Source of the DNA: Lachnospiraceae bacterium
Lineage (GTDB): Bacteria; Bacillota; Clostridia; Lachnospirales; Lachnospiraceae
DNA: 54,651 nucleotides
NCBI GenBank assembly: GCA_017433725.1
Contig: JAFRGQ010000008.1
Coordinates: 1-54,651 of the forward strand
Direction of reading: 5' to 3'
Part shown: piece by piece, positions 9,371 to 17,094 of the stretch
Numbering within the stretch: the stretch's first letter is position 1
Layout: every line of letters starts with the position of its first letter
Notes under the pieces: model-generated
The model's input: only the letters and a program-made list of their open reading frames with translations
What the model was told of the DNA's origin: nothing
The model's database searches: none
Made by a program: the position numbers and the translations under genes

Positions 9371-10594
9371 ATGAGTAAAATAAGAAGAACCGCACTTGTT
9401 GTTGGTGCCGGCCCGGGAGGCAGCACAGCGGCATTTTATTTAGCAAAACTTGGCGTTGACGTTCTGTTCGTCGATAAGGAGACCTGGCCGCGCGATAAGA
9501 TCTGCGGCGGCGTATACGTCCCGGCCCTTTATCCCATGCTGAAGGAAATGGGCGCTTTCGATAACATGATGAAATATCAGGCGTGCAGTATAACGGAATT
9601 CCGTCTTATCGACAGAAATGAAGACTATATAGATATGAAGACAGAACCTGCCATGATTGCCACACGCCGATTCACAGATGACTGGATCCGGCGTGCGGCA
9701 ATCAAAGAGGGCGCCGATTTCATGGAAAACTATGAGGCGACCAGCCTGATTATGAGAAAAGGCGTTGTCAAGGGCGTTCACGGACTGTATCACAATATGC
9801 CGATGGACATTGAGGCGGATGTTGTAGTTATTGCGAACGGCTCCCACAGCGAACTGACTCGGCAGATCGGTCTGTTCCCGGATGATCCGGATCTCACAAT
9901 GTATGCTTTCCGCGCTTATCTGGACGGCGTAGAAGGTCTTGCTCCTCATATGGCTGAGGAATACTATGTACCGATGGGCCTCAACGGATGGAGTCCGATC
10001 TGTACTACATGGTTGAATCCGCATTACGGCGGAAAGCAGGCGGTACTTGGCCTCACGATCACGGAGAAAGCTCTCCGCGATACCGGACTGTCCTCCATGG
10101 AATTCTATGAGTACTGGAGAGATAATACGAAATTCGGTCAGGCAAGACTGAAGAATGCTACCATCATTGATAAGTTCCGCGGCTGGAGACTTCCGGGTTC
10201 CCGTAAGCTCGGTAAGAGCGTTGTTCCGGGCGCCATTGCGATCGGCGATTCGATTGGAGCGGCGGAGTGTGCATTTGAATACGGTATTCCGTCTGCTATG
10301 ACCGGCGGTATGATTGCCGCAAATGTCATCGCTCAGTGCGATGCTAAGGATGATTTCTCCTATGAAGCTTTGAATACGTATCAGAAGCTCGCTGAGGACG
10401 CGCTTAATCCGAGTCTCGGGTTCAATGCGATGTTCCGTGATGAGCTTCTCAATAAGGAAGATGTCATGAAAGACTTCTTCAAATATGTAAAGGCACAGCC
10501 GGGATATCCGGATATTATGTTCGGCGATACGGCAGCCAAGTACATGATGGAAGTGCTTCATCTGGATCTGGGCGGAAATCAAAGTAATCAGTAA
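9371..10594 (+). CDS. Geranylgeranyl-reductase-like FAD oxidoreductase
   Basis: The 407-residue protein has an N-terminal FAD site VVGAGPGGSTAA, the PRDKICGG segment typical of the geranylgeranyl reductase/FixC group, and a C-terminal flavin-contact motif GDSIGAAECAFEYGIPSA. Relatives hydrogenate isolated double bonds of isoprenoid chains using reduced ferredoxin or NAD(P)H; others act on quinones or halogenate. The aromatic substrate motif of archaeal enzymes is changed here (GWSPICTTWLNP), so the substrate may differ. AAAGGAGG is 8 bases before the ATG at 9371. It forms a two-gene operon with the upstream Fe-S oxidoreductase. The reaction is unknown; reduction of a lipid, polyprenoid or exogenous unsaturated compound is inferred. 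Confidence 0.75.
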   Translation: MSKIRRTALVVGAGPGGSTAAFYLAKLGVDVLFVDKETWPRDKICGGVYVPALYPMLKEMGAFDNMMKYQACSITEFRLIDRNEDYIDMKTEPAMIATRRFTDDWIRRAAIKEGADFMENYEATSLIMRKGVVKGVHGLYHNMPMDIEADVVVIANGSHSELTRQIGLFPDDPDLTMYAFRAYLDGVEGLAPHMAEEYYVPMGLNGWSPICTTWLNPHYGGKQAVLGLTITEKALRDTGLSSMEFYEYWRDNTKFGQARLKNATIIDKFRGWRLPGSRKLGKSVVPGAIAIGDSIGAAECAFEYGIPSAMTGGMIAANVIAQCDAKDDFSYEALNTYQKLAEDALNPSLGFNAMFRDELLNKEDVMKDFFKYVKAQPGYPDIMFGDTAAKYMMEVLHLDLGGNQSNQ

Positions 10595-10684
10595 GAAAAA
10601 TGTATTTCGCGCATTATACATGCTGTCATATCTATGCGGCAGCCTGCCTGCTTGCATGATTTGCAAGACGGGAGTACCGATGTT

Positions 10685-10713
10685 TTGACCGCTTATGAGC
10701 TATATGTTATAAT
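10685..10713 (+). promoter_or_regulatory. Promoter of the TetR-family gene
   Basis: TTGACC (10685-10690), a 17-bp spacer and a perfect TATAAT (10708-10713) lie about 70 bp before the regulator ATG. The regulator therefore probably has its own transcript in addition to any read-through from the two oxidoreductase genes. Confidence 0.7.
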
Positions 10714-10784
10714 CCACTCCGTGGCATAACATCATGTCTGCATATGAAATGCACACTATAAAGGATAAAAGAGCGGAGAGACGT

Positions 10785-11480
10785 ATGGCCCCGAGAAATG
10801 AAGAACGCAGGAGAGAAATTCTTGCATCCACATATAGCCTTCTTGATGAGGCCTCATATGATAGAGTATCGCTTAACGATATTGCACGTGGTGCAGGGAT
10901 TAAAAAATCTCTCCTGCAGAGATATTTTCCGCAGAAGATAGACATCATTAAGGAAATGCTCACCACACTGCTCGACGTTTCCTACAACTATATGGGAACA
11001 CTGGCGCAGGACGAGGAACCGGAGAAGGATTTATTTCAGAGAATTTCTAATTTTAATATGCTCTTTTTTGCCGCAGTGGCAGAAGATTATCGAATGTATC
11101 AGTTCATATTGGCTACGGTGGCTTCACCGGATATTCTGGACGTCTGGATTGATACGATTTGCAACTGGCTACGCAGGTATATTCAGAGCAGACAGTTCAA
11201 TATGCTCGATTTGCGCTGTGCACTTTGCTTTGCGATGGGGGGATCCATGCATTTGTTCCAGCATCAGGAGGAGCTTGGAATTGATTACACGTTTTTCTGC
11301 GAGAAGCATATACGGGCGATTCTTGAGTTCCTGAATTACAGTGCGGAGGAGATCGATGCGATCTGCAATGAGACGGAAGAGTGGATTGAACGCACGGATG
11401 TGGGAAGTTTTCTTGAGTACTGCAGGAATGAAATTGATTGGATTGAGGAGAGGGATGAAAAGATTCCTGCTTCTTTCTGA
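10785..11480 (+). CDS. TetR/AcrR-family transcriptional regulator
   Basis: The 231-residue protein has an N-terminal helix-turn-helix of the TetR type: REILASTYSLLDEASYDRVS followed by LNDIARGAGIKKSLLQRYF at about residues 28-47. The rest is alpha-helical, the usual ligand-binding and dimer domain. The ATG at 10785 is preferred because CGGAGAG precedes it and the family normally begins about 10 residues before the first helix; an in-frame ATG at 10734 has no ribosome site. The gene follows the oxidoreductase pair in the same direction and has a perfect TATAAT promoter. It probably represses that pair through the palindromes at 7510-7560 and responds to a small hydrophobic ligand. Confidence 0.85.
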   Translation: MAPRNEERRREILASTYSLLDEASYDRVSLNDIARGAGIKKSLLQRYFPQKIDIIKEMLTTLLDVSYNYMGTLAQDEEPEKDLFQRISNFNMLFFAAVAEDYRMYQFILATVASPDILDVWIDTICNWLRRYIQSRQFNMLDLRCALCFAMGGSMHLFQHQEELGIDYTFFCEKHIRAILEFLNYSAEEIDAICNETEEWIERTDVGSFLEYCRNEIDWIEERDEKIPASF

Positions 11481-11579
11481 ACCTTTCTTGAGTCTGCAGT
11501 CGAGCAATAGTACGGAAAAATGATTGGTAGTATGAATAAAATGATCTGAGTTCTGTGGATAACAAACAGCTTTACAAAC

Positions 11580-11689
11580 AACGAGGCTGTCGTATTTGAC
11601 GGTATCACCACTATATATGGCAGATATTATTTGAAAATGTCTGCCATATATATAGTCGAGGGGATACCATCTAATGCGACAGCCTCGTT
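11580..11689. repeat. Long hairpin, MITE-like element 1
   Basis: A 110-nt hairpin has a perfect 13-bp outer stem, AACGAGGCTGTCG (11580-11592) with CGACAGCCTCGTT (11677-11689), then GGTATC/GATACC, then a 15-bp inner stem around TATTATTTGAAAATG. The same plan and loop (GCAGAnnTTATTTGnAAA) recur at 31821-31925, and the right arm ATCTAATGCGACAGCCTCGTT recurs at 42858. It lies between the convergent TetR and threonine aldolase genes and could act as a two-way terminator, but the repetition suggests a mobile or dispersed element. Confidence 0.6.
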
Positions 11690-11844
11690 TAGTATCATAA
11701 ATGTGTAATTGATAGTGAGTAGTTAACTCTGTCAGTTACACTTATTTTTTATTCTTCATCGCGCAATACTCGTGATTTCAATCGCGAGATACGAGCGCAC
11801 GTCGCGGCAAGAACGACGAGGTGCTCTTTGATTATGGTGAGTTA
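11690..11844. other. Spacer with no gene
   Basis: No coding sequence is visible. A perfect DnaA nonamer TGTGGATAA occurs singly a little upstream (11554-11562), and short imperfect inverted repeats with CGCGAG/CTCGYG cores lie around 11770-11800. Neither can be tied to a function. Confidence 0.3.
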
Positions 11845-12903
11845 TTATTTCATGCCGGACAGGATTTCAAGCAGCTCGTCTACGTCTTCGCGGGTCGTTG
11901 ACCAGCTTGTCGCGATGCGCATAACGACTCTGCTTTCGTCAAGCTGCTCCCAGAAGCTCATATCGACTTCGCTCTCCAGATATCTTCTCTGCTCGTTATT
12001 CAAGACAACAAAGAGTTGGTTCGTCGGGGATTCGAAATACAGCGGGAGTTCCGCGCTCTTTATTGCAGCCTGAATCTCGGAGGCATAGCCGAGCGCAGTG
12101 CTTCCGACATTTTCATACAAGCCATCGGTAAAGAGGACATCAAACTGAAGCCCGAGAAGCCAGCCTTTTGCGAGCAGAGCCCCGTGCTGCTTCATGATGG
12201 TGAAGAAGTGAGGGATGTAATTTGGTCTAGGTATAACGAGTGCTTCGCCGAAGAGCGCACCGCATTTTGTGCCGCCGATGTAAAAAGCGTCGCAGAGGCG
12301 GGCGAGGTCTTCGAGTGAAACGTCATTTGCCGGGGATGCGAGAGCGTATGCGAGCCGGGCACCGTCGACATAGAGGGAGAGGGCGTTTGCATGGCAGATA
12401 TTGCTCAGTTCAGTAAGCTCATCGAGTGTGTACAGAGTCCCGTACTCGGTTGGCTGGGAGATATAGACCATGCCCGGCATAACCATGTGGCCGTGGTTGG
12501 CATCTTTTGCATATGTTTCCACGTAACGGGCTACATCCGCGGGATGAAGTTTGCCGGGAGCGGTGTGTGCCGAATGAGGAATCGTGAGCACCTTGTGACC
12601 GCCAAACTCGATTGCCCCGGCTTCATGGGTGCTTATGTGACCTGTGTCCGCGGCGATAACGCCCTGATATGAGCGGAGGATGGAGTCTATGACGGTAGCG
12701 TTCATCTGTGTACCGCCGGTAAGGAAGAAGACTTCGGCATCCGGGCAATTGCATGCGGCGCGTATCTTGTTTTTGGCGGATTCGCAGATCGGATCTGTGC
12801 CGTAGCTCGGCATGGAGAGTCCTGCAGTTTCGGCCAGGCGGCTGAGGATGGCCGGGTGGGCGGCGCGGGTGTAGTCGGAGGAGAAGTTGAGTTTGGTATC
12901 CAT
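11845..12903 (-). CDS. ltaE: Low-specificity threonine aldolase (PLP lyase)
   Basis: The 352-residue cytoplasmic enzyme is a fold-type I PLP protein of the beta-eliminating lyase/threonine aldolase family, which splits L-threonine or L-allo-threonine into glycine and acetaldehyde. The PLP lysine is K213 in YIGGTKCGALFGE, and the aspartate contacting the cofactor is D180 in LYVDGARLAYAL. The family pattern GGTQMNATVI (63-72) and DTGHISTHEAGAIE are also present. The ATG at 12903 is chosen because AAAGGAGC lies just before it; a start 54 bases upstream has no site. It is monocistronic, convergent with the TetR gene. Stereospecificity cannot be read. Confidence 0.88.
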   Translation of the reverse strand: MDTKLNFSSDYTRAAHPAILSRLAETAGLSMPSYGTDPICESAKNKIRAACNCPDAEVFFLTGGTQMNATVIDSILRSYQGVIAADTGHISTHEAGAIEFGGHKVLTIPHSAHTAPGKLHPADVARYVETYAKDANHGHMVMPGMVYISQPTEYGTLYTLDELTELSNICHANALSLYVDGARLAYALASPANDVSLEDLARLCDAFYIGGTKCGALFGEALVIPRPNYIPHFFTIMKQHGALLAKGWLLGLQFDVLFTDGLYENVGSTALGYASEIQAAIKSAELPLYFESPTNQLFVVLNNEQRRYLESEVDMSFWEQLDESRVVMRIATSWSTTREDVDELLEILSGMK

Positions 12904-13077
12904 AAAAGCTCCTTTTAGAGAATTTTTTGTTGTATTCGATAGGGATAAGTATAGCATGCATCTTCGTGAATTGTGACATGAATTGTTTTCTTAAGTGATT
13001 TGTGAATTATTGTTGCGATGATGAGAATAAATTCGTAAGATGCTATGTAAATGAGGAATGTGATAGAAGGAGTGCTT

Positions 13078-14157
13078 ATGGAGCAGAAACATAAACGCCG
13101 CCCGCACTACAGCGGAAAATATCCGCGGCGATTTGAAGAAAAATACAAGGAGCAGAATCCGGTGAAGTACGGAGATACGATTGAGCATGTTATCTCGAAG
13201 GGCAGCACCCCCGCGGGAATGCACATCCCGATCATGGTGGATGAGATTCTCGGTTTTCTGGAAATCAAGCCGGGAGAAATCGGGCTCGACTGTACGCTCG
13301 GATACGGAGGACACAGTCTCAGGATGCTTCAGGCTCTGAGCAGTCAGACCCAGAAGGCTGAAATGTCTGCAGGACACCTCTATGCTCTTGACGTAGACCC
13401 GATTGAAATCGTCAAGACACGGGAACGACTGAAGGAGAAGGGGTACGGCGAGGAAATCTTTACTGCAATCTGCACGAACTTCCGCAATATCGATGAGGTG
13501 GCGGAGAAGTACGGTCCGTTCGACTTCGTGCTTGCGGATCTCGGAGTCTCGTCGATGCAGATCGATAATCCCGAGCGCGGCTTTTCCTACAAGACCGACG
13601 GTCCTCTGGACATGCGGCTCGATCCCTCGAGAGGGGAATCTGCAGCGCAGCGGCTCGCAACGCTGTCTGAAGCGGAAATTGCTTCCATGCTGTATGAGAA
13701 TTCGGATGAACCTTACGCAGCGGAGATCGCAAAGGCAGTGGCAGAAGTATATCGCCGCGGAGGTAAAATTGAAACCACAGGTGAACTTCGCGAAGTAGTG
13801 AAAAAAGCTGTTGTAAGGATACCGGCTAAGAAGCTGGTGGAGGAGAGCAGGGAGGACGCGATAAAGAAGGCTTACGCGCGAACATTTCAGGCTCTCAGAA
13901 TCGATGTGAACAGCGAGATGGAGGTTCTCTATGAGTTTCTGGAGAAGCTTCCCGCAGCGGTGAGAGAGGGAGGACGTATATGCATACTGACCTTCCACTC
14001 GGGTGAGGATAGACTTGTAAAGAAGGCCTTCAAGGCAGGGCTTCGCGACGGCTTGTATAGTTATGCTTCGAAAGATGTGATCAGACCCTCGAAGGAGGAA
14101 TGTTTCCGAAATCCGAGGGCGAGGTCGACGAAGCTGCGGTGCGCGATGAAGGCTTGA
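13078..14157 (+). CDS. rsmH: RsmH-type 16S rRNA C1402 methyltransferase
   Basis: The 359-residue protein matches the MraW/RsmH family that N4-methylates cytidine 1402 of 16S rRNA. HIPIMVDEIL, the SAM loop LDCTLGYGGHSLRML, DFVLADLGVSSMQID and the late ILTFHSGEDRLVKKAF are all present. It carries about 45 extra residues at the N-terminus, basic and aromatic, before the usual start of the family. It is outside the cell-division cluster where rsmH normally follows mraZ, so it may be a second paralogue with its own target. GAAGGAG precedes the ATG at 13078. The stop lies 5 bp from that of the convergent HAD gene. Confidence 0.85.
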   Translation: MEQKHKRRPHYSGKYPRRFEEKYKEQNPVKYGDTIEHVISKGSTPAGMHIPIMVDEILGFLEIKPGEIGLDCTLGYGGHSLRMLQALSSQTQKAEMSAGHLYALDVDPIEIVKTRERLKEKGYGEEIFTAICTNFRNIDEVAEKYGPFDFVLADLGVSSMQIDNPERGFSYKTDGPLDMRLDPSRGESAAQRLATLSEAEIASMLYENSDEPYAAEIAKAVAEVYRRGGKIETTGELREVVKKAVVRIPAKKLVEESREDAIKKAYARTFQALRIDVNSEMEVLYEFLEKLPAAVREGGRICILTFHSGEDRLVKKAFKAGLRDGLYSYASKDVIRPSKEECFRNPRARSTKLRCAMKA

Positions 14158-14162
14158 TTTGC

Positions 14163-14819
14163 TTAAAAGTATCTGTCTGCCCCGCGGAGATCCTCCACAA
14201 TATCAATGATCTGAGGGAACTTCGGGTAGTGCGGTTCCATGGTTTCTTTGTGGATAGCGACGATGGATGCGCCGATTTCCGCGGCGCATGTTATACCGGA
14301 GAGAGAGTCCTCGAAGATGAGGATATTTTCATGTGTGCCGATCCGGTCACATGCATCTCGGAACATCATGATCTTATTCTTGTAAGTGTTGTTGTCGTAG
14401 ACGATGTGGTCCATGTCGAACCATTTGTCCAGATGAAATGTCTCGACAAAGAACTCGATGTTCTGAATGATGGAAGCCGTGGCGATGGCGCAGGGGATTT
14501 CGTGCTCTTTCAGGTAGTCGAAGAGCTCGTTGGCACCCGGAACAAGTTTCGCCCCACCCGGAACATTACGGACGGTTTCGCGGTAGAGTTCCTCCTTGCG
14601 GAGAGAGTAGTATTCGAGCCTGTCCGGGGTGAGGGTGCCTCCGGAGAGGCGGCGAAGAATCTCGATATTGGGGAAGCCTGCGTATTCGGTGTCCATCTGC
14701 TCGGCGGTGAGGTGCTTGCCGGCGACTTCCATGGCGATGCGGTCCCAGGCGACGACATGATATGCGTCGTCGAAGAGAAGAGTGCCGTTGAAATCAAAAA
14801 TAACGCCGTTATAGTGCAT
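14163..14819 (-). CDS. HAD-family hydrolase with a DxN nucleophile motif
   Basis: The 218-residue protein is a HAD phosphatase of the beta-phosphoglucomutase-like group with an inserted helical cap. Motif I is D9-F-N11-G-T: the nucleophile Asp is kept but the +2 Asp that acts as acid/base is Asn. Motif II is ATAS near residue 114 and motif IV is FEDSLSG near 172-178. Related sequences with DFNGTL occur in Firmicutes, so this is probably a real subfamily rather than an error, but activity may be altered. GGAGGAAG precedes the ATG. It is convergent with rsmH with almost no spacer. Substrate unknown. Confidence 0.8.
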   Translation of the reverse strand: MHYNGVIFDFNGTLLFDDAYHVVAWDRIAMEVAGKHLTAEQMDTEYAGFPNIEILRRLSGGTLTPDRLEYYSLRKEELYRETVRNVPGGAKLVPGANELFDYLKEHEIPCAIATASIIQNIEFFVETFHLDKWFDMDHIVYDNNTYKNKIMMFRDACDRIGTHENILIFEDSLSGITCAAEIGASIVAIHKETMEPHYPKFPQIIDIVEDLRGADRYF

Positions 14820-14988
14820 AGTGCTTCCTCCATCTGGATTTAAAAACTACTGATAAAGTAATTGTGAAGGATGAGGGGGAGAGTGTCAAGGCAAAATAAA
14901 TGCAGGAAACAACGAGATGATTACAGGATTGTGGGAGTGCGTAAGCACGGAATAATCCGTAATCGACTTTTGGAGTCTTAATAATTAC

Positions 14989-15510
14989 ATGGAATACTTA
15001 GATATATATGATGAAAATCGCAAATGGCTCGGCTACTCCCGCCCCCGCGGCGCTTCCTACATGCCCGGCGAGTATCATCTGATTGTGCATGTGTGCCTTA
15101 TGAATGAGAGGGGAGAGATGCTGATCCAGCAGCGGTCCGATAGCGTTGCAAAGTGGCCGGGGATGTGGGACCTGACAATCGGCGGGCATGTGCTCGCAGG
15201 CGAGACGCCTGAGCAGGCGGCAGAACGCGAGGTACAGGAAGAGCTGGGACTGCAGATTATACTTTCCGAGGCAGGGACCGTTGAGATGACGATTCAGAAT
15301 CGGCTTGATACGATATTTGTCGTGCCGGTCAAATGTGTAAGGGAATATGACGGGGATGCGGAGCATCTGCTTAAGAATCTTGTGCTTCAGGAGGAAGAGG
15401 TAAAAGCGGTAAGGTGGGCTTCTATAGAAGAAATAAGGAGTATGATTGTGGATGGACGATTTCTCGGCTATCCTATGGATATAATTGAGAAAATATCCCT
15501 TCTGATGTGA
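14989..15510 (+). CDS. NUDIX hydrolase
   Basis: The 173-residue protein contains a complete NUDIX box at 66-88, GHVLAGETPEQAAEREVQEELGL, with the metal-binding REVQEE core. The N-terminal part (EYLDIYDENRKWLG, HLIVHVCLMNERGEMLIQQR) matches the YfcD/isopentenyl-diphosphate-isomerase-like branch. Members hydrolyse nucleoside or isoprenoid diphosphates; the substrate here is not known. The ribosome site is weak (TTGGAG, about 13 bases away), so the start is less certain than for most genes here. It stands alone before a 166-bp intergenic repeat. Confidence 0.85.
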   Translation: MEYLDIYDENRKWLGYSRPRGASYMPGEYHLIVHVCLMNERGEMLIQQRSDSVAKWPGMWDLTIGGHVLAGETPEQAAEREVQEELGLQIILSEAGTVEMTIQNRLDTIFVVPVKCVREYDGDAEHLLKNLVLQEEEVKAVRWASIEEIRSMIVDGRFLGYPMDIIEKISLLM

Positions 15511-15530
15511 TTTATCGTCATGACATGAAA

Positions 15531-15696
15531 TCAAGAACGCCTCGGCGTTCTTGCCGCGCCGCGCATGGTGCGAAGCACCTTCCTTAATGCGCGGCTGCGA
15601 TCCGCCGTGCCTAAGCATGCGTAACAATGCTCCAGTGGAGCATTGTGCAGCTGAGGCTTTTAATCTCTGACGCGGGTTTGTATCCCATGTCAGAGA
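15531..15696. repeat. 166-bp four-hairpin repeat, copy A
   Basis: The segment is matched base for base in length by 42528-42693, with about seven substitutions. It is a string of four stems: AAGAACGCC/GGCGTTCTT, CCGCGCAT/ATGCGCGG, CAATGCTCCA/TGGAGCATTG, and TCTCTGAC...GTCAGAGA. Conservation of all stems in both copies suggests a structured RNA or a non-autonomous mobile element. No open frame is convincing. It lies between the NUDIX and dpaL genes. Confidence 0.8.
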
Positions 15697-15782
15697 CAAG
15701 TATCATTTTGCGCATTCATCTCACGACTTAAGTCACGAGAATTCTGCGTCAGAGATTAAAAACAGAAAGGGGAGACGGGACT

Positions 15783-16985
15783 ATGAACGAATCAGTAAAA
15801 TTGGTACATGCTGACCACACGGGCATGGAAAAAACCAGATGGGATCAGACGTTTTCCCGCGAAGAGGCGGAAAAAGTAAGGGCATTCCATCGCAGTTTTC
15901 CGGATTACAGGAAAACTCCGCTGGTAAAACTTACAGGGCTTGCGGAAGTACTTGGAGTCAGGGAAGTCGTGGTTAAAGACGAGAGCTATCGATTTGGACT
16001 GAATGCATTTAAAGGTCTGGGGGGTAGCTATTGTATCGCTAATTATATTGTGGAAAAACTGCAGGTTCCGATGGAAGAAATGGATTATCAGCGGTTGACG
16101 TCCGCAGAAGTAAAGGAAAAGCTGGGAGATGTCACTTTTGTAACTGCTACAGACGGAAACCATGGCAGAGGAATTGCATGGACGGCAAATCGGCTCGGAG
16201 TGAAAAGCAAGGTTTTCATGCCAAAGGGAAGCTCCGAAGAGCGGCTGGAGAATATCCGTGCTTTCGGTTCTGATGCTTCGATCACGGATATGAACTATGA
16301 TGACACAGTCCGATATGCAAAACGGGTTGCGGAGGAGAACGGATGGCCGTTGGTGCAGGATACCGCATGGGAAGGCTATGAGAAGATTCCTGTCTGGATC
16401 ATGAAGGGATATATGACAATGGCCCTGGAAGCGGCAGAAGAATACGGAACAGTACCGACACATATCTTTCTGCAGGCAGGTGTGGGAGCTATGTCAGGGG
16501 CGCTGACGGGATTTTTTGCAGATTACTATGGAAAGCAAAAGCCGATCATCACAATCGTGGAACCCAATAAAGCGGACTGCATCTTCCGCACAGCTGAAGC
16601 CGGTGATGGGAGATTACATAATGTAGAGGGGAGTCTGTCAACGATTATGGCGGGACTTGCCTGCGGGGAACCGTGTATGATAGGATGGGAGGAGTTGGAT
16701 GCATATGCGGACAATTTTATGTCTGTGCCTGATTACGTTGCGGCTAAAGGTATGCGGATCCTCGGCAACCCTACAGGGAATGATGGCAGAGTGATCTCCG
16801 GAGAGAGTGGGGCCGCTGCACTTGGATGTGCTGCTGAGATTCTGCAGAATGAGAGTCTGGAGTATATTCGCAGAATACTGAAACTGGATCAGAATTCAAG
16901 GATACTGTGCTTCTCGACTGAGGGAGATACGGACAAAGATAATTACAGAAGAATTGTGTGGGATGGCCTGTATCCCAGCTATTAA
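15783..16985 (+). CDS. dpaL: Diaminopropionate ammonia-lyase
   Basis: The 400-residue protein is a fold-type II PLP enzyme that converts 2,3-diaminopropionate to pyruvate and two ammonia. The PLP lysine is K77 in GLNAFKGLGGSY, and the glycine-rich cofactor loop appears as TDGNHGRGIAW. The family ending, an acidic STEGDTDKDNYR stretch, is present. Length is normal. AAAGGGGAG precedes the ATG. It is a single gene closed by a strong terminator at 17003-17045. It would let the cell use diaminopropionate, or D-serine in some homologues, as a nitrogen source. Confidence 0.93.
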   Translation: MNESVKLVHADHTGMEKTRWDQTFSREEAEKVRAFHRSFPDYRKTPLVKLTGLAEVLGVREVVVKDESYRFGLNAFKGLGGSYCIANYIVEKLQVPMEEMDYQRLTSAEVKEKLGDVTFVTATDGNHGRGIAWTANRLGVKSKVFMPKGSSEERLENIRAFGSDASITDMNYDDTVRYAKRVAEENGWPLVQDTAWEGYEKIPVWIMKGYMTMALEAAEEYGTVPTHIFLQAGVGAMSGALTGFFADYYGKQKPIITIVEPNKADCIFRTAEAGDGRLHNVEGSLSTIMAGLACGEPCMIGWEELDAYADNFMSVPDYVAAKGMRILGNPTGNDGRVISGESGAAALGCAAEILQNESLEYIRRILKLDQNSRILCFSTEGDTDKDNYRRIVWDGLYPSY

Positions 16986-17002
16986 TGAGAGTCAGAAAAA
17001 AT

Positions 17003-17045
17003 AACGCTGAAAGTCTCGTAAATCAGGCTTTCAGCGTTTCTTTTT
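17003..17045. terminator. Bidirectional terminator between dpaL and the DeoR gene
   Basis: AACGCTGAAAG (17003-17013) pairs perfectly with CTTTCAGCGTT (17028-17038). TTTCTTTTT follows on the plus strand and ATTTTTTC on the minus strand, so it can end both convergent genes. Confidence 0.9.
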
Positions 17046-17094
17046 GTGCTCGTACTTCCGTAGCCGGCCAGAGAATTCTTCCTGTGGTTTTATG

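Noticed and set aside
9440-10666. 408-codon minus-strand frame opposite the GGR-like gene
   Set aside because: The plus strand has unmistakable FAD motifs and a ribosome site; the minus product has none.
12904-12957. Upstream start for threonine aldolase
   Set aside because: The AAAGGAGC ribosome site falls within this extension and the added residues are not family-like.
14998-15699. Minus-strand gene spanning the NUDIX gene and the 166-bp repeat
   Set aside because: The NUDIX box on the plus strand is complete. The repeat also yields a short frame at 42502-42723, but it has no ribosome site and looks like chance.
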